From Clitoria ternatea (Eukaryota; Streptophyta; Magnoliopsida; Fabales; Fabaceae): a stretch of 64,000 nt of DNA. The stretch lies in the NCBI GenBank assembly GCA_037962975.1, contig CM075674.1, positions 42,918,501 through 42,982,500 on the forward strand, in the 5' to 3' direction. Positions 57,111 through 64,000 of this stretch are shown piece after piece. Positions within the stretch are counted from its first letter, which is position 1. Each line of letters starts with the position of its first letter. The position numbers and the translations under genes are program-made. The notes below the pieces were generated by a model. The model was given only the letters and a program-made list of their open reading frames with translations. It searched no databases and had not been told where the DNA came from.

Positions 57111-60100
57111 TCACTTGGGTTCCTGCTTGATTATCTTCCTTATTTTGTTGGAAGAAAGTTCAAAATCCTCATGTGAGTTCCTAACACGGTCCACAGACCA
57201 GGTTTCATTGGCAATTGACTTTTGAGGAGTCGGTATTGCTTCATTCCCTAACCCAATAGCAACACTAGGAGACTTTATTACAGAAAAAGAAAGCTAATCA
57301 AATGAAATATAATTTCAATGCTTGTAATAAAAAAATTTAGAAACCAATCACATTGTACAAATTCATGAACAAACTGTATTTTCCTATATTATATGGTAAT
57401 CTGGCAGCTAATTGTGATTAAGTTTTATATCAAACATGACCTTTTTTTATGCACTAATAGAATAAGGAATATCCCATAATGGAAAACCATCCTGTAAATC
57501 TGGTCAGGAAAATTACCTTGGAAGCACTAACATTATCAACTGTATCTACCATTGTGTTAGATGACTCCATATGGATCCTGTTCAGCAAAAAATGGCAAAA
57601 ATAATTGTTATTAGGTGTTAAACAAAATCATCGGGTAATTTACAATGACTAAAACAATGTATTAAATCACACCTTGTTACCATCTGCTGAATCTCCTAAG
57701 GCAGTTATAATTTCAGAATTCTCAATAGGAAAAGAAGGCTGAAAGCATTCAACAACGAAGTATTTCAAAAACAATCACTTTTTAATCTTTGAGGTAAGGA
57801 TTGTATTTATCATAAAATATAATTACAATTTACCTCATAGACCTTGTCTTTTTTTTTTCAAACTATTTAATAAGTCCTTCTTCATTACACAACTTGATGA
57901 CATTGATTGTATATGGGACCAATCCCATGAATTCCTAAATTTTGACCTGAACTTTAAAAATAAACTTTTTGTCCTTTAGACCATCCAGTTCCTCGGGATA
58001 CATGTTCTTGTCCCCACCCTTTACACGAAAGAAAACAAGTGAACAAATTTTTAAAAAAAATTTAAAATCATGTGGAAAAACTAAAATTATACCCTTGAAG
58101 AATAAGTTTGATGAAGATCCTTTGCAGAAATGTCAAGCAAGTTGGAAGCTTCCCTATCAAATAGAATGAATGATGCAGAATCTGATTCATCAACGACCCT
58201 CAGATGAATACAATACCTTAAGAAGAATCATATTAGATAATTGTTTCACGTCAATATATATAACAAAACAATATAAGGAAAAAAATATGAATTCAAATAA
58301 TAAAAAAGTACGAACCTTATAATAAAAGAAGAGTAATGGGTTCTGCAGTTCTTGCAATAGAACATGTCTCTATCGGGGTTAAGTCCATACACACACTTAG
58401 TATAGCCCCTGTAACCCCAATTGTACTCCGAATCAATGTGCTTCACTACCCCAATTGTAACAAAAACCCTATTTTACAATGACAAAATTTACAAACACGT
58501 AAGAAACATGGTTCAATTTACAGGTATTAAAAATTAACAACACAAACATTTACAGTAGAAAATAACATAATATTTATTTGTATATATGGGTCTATATATA
58601 TACATTGCATGCCATATAAACTGCATAATATGATAAGTATATCGTATAACTTTTTTTTATTGAATTCAGATAACAGATGACTTTGGCAAACAAACCTGGT
58701 TAAATTCATTGAGTTCTTCAATGGATTTGAAGATAAGAATATTCAGAAAATCATCCTGCACAGATAGTTGAGTGTTGTTGATTAAGGGAGTAAGTTATTG
58801 AGAACAATAATGTTGGTTTGACTGAATCCTGCATAAAACCCAAATCATGGCAAAGTTAGTTTTTCTGACTTAGTAGGAAAAAGTAGTAAACGTTGGTTTT
58901 GAATCAATACCTATTCTTAAACTGTTGAATCTCAGGAATTTCATCGTTAATGTATAGTCTGGATATGTAGTTCATGTTAGAGACAATCATCACATCTATA
59001 TAATTGAAACATTTATATACATGTAAGTTTATTAAATTTTATCAACACATAAAAAGACTATAATATAGGCATTACATAAAACAGAGGAAAGACTTACTCT
59101 TCTAGTTTTTCATCATTCCAAATTGCAGAAGAACAACATAGTTGTCATTAGCTTTCTGAGATAAGAATCCAATGAATTCTTTGGCAAAGTCTTGCCACAG
59201 AGTGCATCTGAGCTTCATTCCCCTAAATACAATGAGAATATAAATAGCAGGAATCGTTTCAACAAAAAAAATCTCATTGTTTGTAGAATAAATCATTACT
59301 CAAGGTTATCACGTTCAATGACAATGTAGTTATTAGAAGGAACCCATCCTTTTTTAAACTCAACTAATTTTTCTTTTCTAATGACCAAGCCAATAATATC
59401 TACAATCCATGAATAGGTAATTGTATCAAAAAGGATTTCACAGAAACAAAAATCCTAATATTTCAAATACCTCACTACATTAAATATGTTGGCAAGTGAA
59501 AATCATAAAGGTGATCAATCAAGAAGGGGATGAATCAGGTATGAGCAAAAGGAAGACAACAGATAACATAAGTCAACAAATTTGGACTTACCAACTAATT
59601 TTTTTCGAGTGGCTCACTGAGGACATCAGTAAAAGAAACAATCTTGAAGACATTTTTTGGAATGTCAGAATCCTCAACCAATCGAACCTGAGTCTCCCTC
59701 TTAAAGAACTCCCTGAACTTATGCTCTGTGGGTTTATAGAGTTGGTCGTTCAAAGCCATGGTAAAGTTAGAAAATATATAGACATTTCCCTCAGAAACCA
59801 GCTTCTCAAACAAATACATGTGGATTGTCTTAACAGGAACCTGAATCCTGTCAGACTTTGAAATGACAATAAAATAAAAATAAAAACAATTAGTACATAG
59901 TGAAATATATGCTTCAAACATAACGATTTACATAATGGGAGAAGACAGATACTTACCAGTTCATCAACAATAACCATTTGAATTGATGGATCTTGGGAAG
60001 GAAATCTTGTGTTAGGGACTTTCCATAACCGAAGCACTTGAAGCTTCATCCTCCATATCTTATGATCAAAACGAGTGTCCACATCTTTTAGATAGTCATA

Positions 60101-60121
60101 ACGTACATTGTTAGATGCCAT
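57111..60121 (-). pseudogene. RPA70-like single-stranded DNA-binding protein gene, split and decayed
   Basis: Minus-strand exons reconstructed from protein homology and GT-AG sites: 60121-59957 (MASNNVRYDYLKDVD), 59855-59592, about 59401-59315, an exon around 59235-59100 (GMKLRCTLWQDFAKEF), 58995-58911, 58755-58696, 58468-58316 (zinc-ribbon-like FYCKNC), 58216 to about 58094 (LRVVDESDSASFILFDREA) and about 58020-57850. Smaller 3' exons end at TGA 57111 (KIIKQEPK). The OB-fold order fits the large subunit of replication protein A, which binds single-stranded DNA. Breaks: an apparent one-base deletion in an A run near 59600, TAG near 59106 and TAG near 57928. RPA70-like genes occur as host genes and as passengers of plant Helitrons; no Helitron end was identified. 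Confidence 0.65.
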
Positions 60122-61435
60122 TGCACTTAGATACACAGATGTGTTGTGTATGAGGTGATTAGTAAGGCAAAAAATAGAGAGTGATGAATGTTAAAACTGA
60201 TCACATACAAACCTTATATATGTGAATAAGAGGCATTAGATGATGGTTTCCAACATTAAAGCCCCCTCTCTTAAATGATGTTATACTTCCCAAGCAGCTA
60301 AATATAGTTAACATTAACATATTAACATATTAAAATTAAGATATTAAGATATTAATTTAGATTTAGATATTAACATATTAATATGTTTAGATTAATATAT
60401 TCAATAGATATTATGAATCGTAAACCATAAAATTGTTATTACCCATGGTTATAGTTAATATGTGTATATAATATCAGTATTTAATTTAATTACAGCAACT
60501 GAAGTGATGATTCATTTCCCCAAAGCACATTTAATATAAGATTAAAGGCATGTGTTAGTTCAATAGTCAAATGATTAAAGATATATCACAGATATAACTG
60601 AAACACTATAATAATAACAAATAATAATAACAAATAACACTATAATAATAAGAACTCAAGTGATGGTTGACTTCCCCAATGCATCGTGTTAATTATGAAA
60701 TCAATTTTAGACATGCTTTGATTAAATACCCTTGAGTTATCAGCATAAAAGTTACTAAAAACACTATAATAATAATTAACCATGTTGATACTTGAACTAA
60801 TACTTAATTATAGGCACTCAACTGATGATTTAGTTCCCCAATGCACATGCAACAGAAACTGACACAACAACTGAGAAGTTGTTATGAATTTTGATATTTT
60901 GAAATTGTATTATGAAATTGTAATGATTCTTGAAATATAAAGTAGGAAACATTTAGTAACATTATTGAAATCGAGCTTATTATCTTATTACATCATTACA
61001 TAATTATGTATTGAGATTTTAATAATTACATAATTACATAATGAAATCTAAATAGTAAAAAAAACTAAATACATGGAAGGAATTTTAGATGAAGCAAGTG
61101 AAATGATATCACCTTGCCACTTGTTATGAGAACTACTTCAATGGGATCAACCTTTAGGTTCCATTACATGTCAAGTATATAGACCCTAAAATAATTAATT
61201 TACTAATATAAATATAATTTGATCCACAATCTAATTAAAATTTTGATGTAAACAAAATTCATAACAATACTGACATTATGCATAGTGATATATAATTAAT
61301 TGTTTGCTCACTATTTGGGATTAAGTAAATATTTGAGTATGTTTAACACACACAGAAAACCAAGTTACGATTTCATTAAAGTTGATTTCTAATATAATTA
61401 TCACTTTGTTAAATTTCATTCCATTTAGTTGGTTA
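60122..61435. other. AT-rich region with diverged tandem copies
   Basis: Contains three diverged copies of a phrase like CAACTGATGATTTAGTTCCCC followed by AATGCACATG (about 60496, 60652 and 60813), each near an ACACTATAATAATAA phrase, a loose period of about 155-160 bases. No gene is seen. The RPA-like gene promoter should lie here if it was ever a gene in place. Confidence 0.45.
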
Positions 61436-61631
61436 AAAGGTAAATATAAAAAATATTAGAAATCTTTCTAATATAGTTCAAAGTCAGATAACAAAAATTA
61501 GCATTTGTTTTTATATGCGAGACAAAACACATAAAAGGTAAATATAAAAAATATTAGAAATCTTTCTAATATAGTTCAAAGTTAGATAACACAAACTAGC
61601 TTTTGTTTTTATATGCGAGATAGAACACATA
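61436..61631. repeat. 98-bp direct tandem duplication
   Basis: Two adjacent copies with period 98, both with TAAATATAAAAAATATTAG and CTTTCTAATATAGTTCAAAG, ending ATATGCGAGA. A few substitutions separate them. Confidence 0.8.
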
Positions 61632-61745
61632 AAAAAACAATAACATATAAAATCTCATAAAATATCCATTCAAGTTTTGATAAATAAAAACTAACACCAT
61701 TATCTGTTAGACTTGACTCCATTCAAGTTTTTCAAAGTTTGTTCT

Positions 61746-62315
61746 TCAGGTTAGAATCCTAAAGTTTAAAACGGTTGCACTAACAGAACGCATCCCAATT
61801 AAAAGCCTATCACCATTCCTCAATTTGTAGAAAATACAAAATTCACGCCAAGCCGTTCCAAGATGAACTTCCCAAGGACGCCGACCTCTCCAACGTAGTT
61901 GAATAGGTAACATCTTATCAATTCCTTCCATTTGCGCTTGAATAAGGCGAGGCTTCCCTCTCAAAGCTGTTTGAACAAACTTGGAAGGTAAGTCCTACAA
62001 AATCAAAACAACTTTAGTAACATTGCACAAAAATCAAAAATCAATGGTAATCAGATTCACGTAAATACCAAAAAATTATCCCTTTGAAATTTTGTAAGCA
62101 CTTTTGTCACACATATTCGAAAGTCTTCGTTAACTTCTTCATTAGAATCAACAACAGTAACAATATCAGGACTATTTGGTACCTGCTACAAATGAAAAAA
62201 AGATGGCAATCATCACAGAAACACTACTGAAAGAAAATAAACCACACAGAAGGAATGTATCACCAACTTCAGTATTAGAATCAGACAGGACAACAAGATC
62301 TGGTCTACTGGACTC
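61746..62315 (-). pseudogene. B3 DNA-binding domain gene fragment
   Basis: Minus strand. The last exon 61994-61746 reads DLPSKFVQTALRGKPRL, then WEVHLGTAWREFCIFYKLRNGDRLLIG, and stops at 61746. This is the second half of a plant B3 domain of the REM type. The exon before it (about 62185-62069) has FRICVTKVLTKFQRDNFL, the first half, preceded by an acidic motif SPDIVTVVDSNEEV. A further upstream piece (about 62315-62268) has RPDLVVLSDSNTEV, a duplicated version of that motif. Splice sites GT at 62068 and AG at 61996 join the halves in frame. No start exon was recognised, so it is partial, or its 5' end is not visible. Confidence 0.55.
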
Positions 62316-62888
62316 CTGTTATATTTAACACAAATATGAAATACTCAGAATAAAGATAAAAAAGTAATAATAATACAAAGTGAGGAAATTAATTATTGAC
62401 TATAGAAAAACAAAATTTATATTGACCCCTGTATATTTGGTTGAGGGATGAGTAAGCTGGATCAGAACCAATAGGTGAACAGTGAGCATGATCCAACATA
62501 AGAAAATAACACGGGACAATTTTGTTATTAGCTCACACTTGTTAAAGTAACAATGCCTTTTAGTTGCATTCCTTTGAAAGCAACAATCTAAATACTAATC
62601 TTTTGACAATTAATATATTTATCTGGATGCATAATGAGAAAGATAAAAAAAACACCATATTGCTTAAACATTGATGTCATGCAAGCAAACAAACAAAAAT
62701 TGCACACAAAAACACCATTATACATAGTAACCCCCATGCCTTCAAAGTGTAATCCTTAACTTCATTCATGAACCAAAATGGAGGTCAGAGTTATTCCTTG
62801 GACAAATACAAAAATAAGGAAATTAATTATTAACTATAGACAAACAAAATTTAGACTGACCCCTGCATATTTGGTTAAGGGCTGAGTA
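62316..62888. repeat. Region with a duplicated segment of about 70 bases
   Basis: 62390-62458 and 62818-62888 share AATTAATTATTRACTATAGA, a CAAAATTTA phrase, TGACCCCTG and ATATTTGGTT in the same order, spaced about 430 bases. The second copy ends at GAGTA, exactly where the next LTR begins. No gene is seen. Confidence 0.5.
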
Positions 62889-64000
62889 TATAACACCCCT
62901 GATTTTCTGTACTCGAATCCCGATGTGATCGTCATAATTAATAAAAATACGAGTAAATTTTTTGCGTTTGAAAATATTTCCAAGACACCACCATGATCAC
63001 ACCAAGACCCAAATCACAGGAAACCAAAGAGTGAGATTATATAACCTAAAGCTGGATCGATAGATAATTTGCCCATAACGGTATACAAAAATAATAGAGT
63101 TTATAGCGGAAGAATATGTATACCGGGCACACGCCTAGTCCCATATATGACGATATGAGAAAAGGCTCGGCAAAGCACGCAATGGCACATCATGGCCTAA
63201 TAAACAACCATCACCATTTTACATAATTATATAAGCATGCAATGCCTAAGATATAACTATATATATATATATATACATAAATACATTTATATATATACGG
63301 GAATCTTCTCCCGACTATCTCAATCATCAATGAACATCATTCAATTTCAATCCCTCTAATACACATCAAACCATCTCTTACATTATATATATATATATAT
63401 ATCATTCATCAATTCAATGGAGTAACTTATACATACTCAAAATTTCTAAATCATCTATACAATCATATACAATTTATTCATTACACAAGAATCCATAAAT
63501 GATGCCGGCCAAGGAACTTCCATTACCACTATTTACCTTCACCCAAGCTTTAATTGAAATCCGAACTCATTCCATGGTAACCTGCATCACAATGCTAAAA
63601 AGAAGACCACATGGGAGAGGAAGTTATACATTCAAAATGACGAATAATATATATATATATTGTGATCATGTGTATCTGCATACAGACGTCATGTGTGCTT
63701 TGCTATCAAATCATCAAATCATCATTCATATATCATCTTATTATTATAATAGGCCTACAAGCCTCATGTATCACAATTCATATCGTAATCAACCACAACA
63801 TATACACAATCATATACCACCACCATGGGCCATCACATCGTCAACATGGACCATTCTGGCCCTTCATTAGAGCCACCAAGGGCTGACATCATCATCATTA
63901 ATTACAACAATTACGCCCTTCAAACATTGGGCCACAACATATATATATCGTCATATTCACATCATTTCATTTATTCATATTATTTATTACCTTTATGTGG
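62889..64000 (-). mobile_element. Partial LTR, probably Tekay-like on the minus strand, running off the window
   Basis: Starts TATAACACCCC, close to the TGTAAC end of Tekay LTRs (G-to-A at the second base). The adjoining TACGAGTAAATTTTTTGCG and TTTGAAAAT stretch resembles the reverse complement of the 3' end of the C LTR (near 26920), which favours minus orientation. It contains AT microsatellites near 63258, 63390 and 63650. No coding part or second LTR is inside the window, so family and orientation are tentative. Confidence 0.45.

Overview
This is plant nuclear DNA, and nearly 56 kb of it is one nest of LTR retrotransposons. Evidence for a plant: Ty3/gypsy lineages found only in plants (Ogre/Tat, Athila, Tekay chromovirus), primer binding sites matching plant tRNA-Asp, tRNA-Arg and initiator tRNA-Met, and, at the right end, fragments of split genes with plant-type domains (RPA70-like OB folds, B3 domain). 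Large Ogre-like elements suggest a legume, but the sequence does not prove that.

Layout. Element O is the host of the nest: an Ogre/Tat-like element on the minus strand. Its 5' LTR is at 53231-55552, its leader at 52922-53230 and 44308-45085, its ORF1 in three pieces (43324-44307, 15222-15654, 1862-2229) and its gag at 1-1548; the rest lies left of the window. Three plus-strand elements sit inside O. A (2230-15221) is Athila-like and interrupts the ORF1 coiled coil. B (15655-43323) is a second Ogre-like element and interrupts the ORF1 globular domain. D (45086-52921) is Athila-like, encodes only gag and protease, and interrupts the leader. Element C (24658-34012), a Tekay chromovirus, sits inside the protease of B. 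TSDs are seen for C (AGTTG), D (GGTCC) and probably B (ATGGGTA). At the A, B and D sites the sequence of O resumes across the insert when compared with the homologous part of B; at C the reading frame of B itself resumes.

All gag-pol frames are broken by stops and small frameshifts. Nearly all the stops look like C-to-T or G-to-A changes (CGA, CAA, CAG and TGG codons), as expected of old methylated copies.

The most unusual cargo is in A. Between the end of pol and the 3' LTR it has an open, intron-free 218-codon frame for a LOG-type (LONELY GUY) cytokinin riboside monophosphate phosphoribohydrolase. Just upstream is a small basic cysteine-rich ORF. Other notable features are a near-palindromic box with core CGCT-CA-AGCG shared by the LTRs of three unrelated lineages (B, C, D), the self-complementary CCGAGTG/CACTCGG layout of the B LTR, a predicted 211-nt intron in B pol, and tandem arrays in the B 3' UTR.

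Right of O, 55553-62888 is AT-rich low-copy-looking DNA with a decayed minus-strand RPA70-like gene (57111-60121), a minus-strand B3-domain gene fragment (61746 to about 62315) and small tandem repeats. At 62889-64000 a further, probably minus-strand, Tekay-like LTR begins and runs off the window. No tRNA, rRNA or CRISPR array was recognised.
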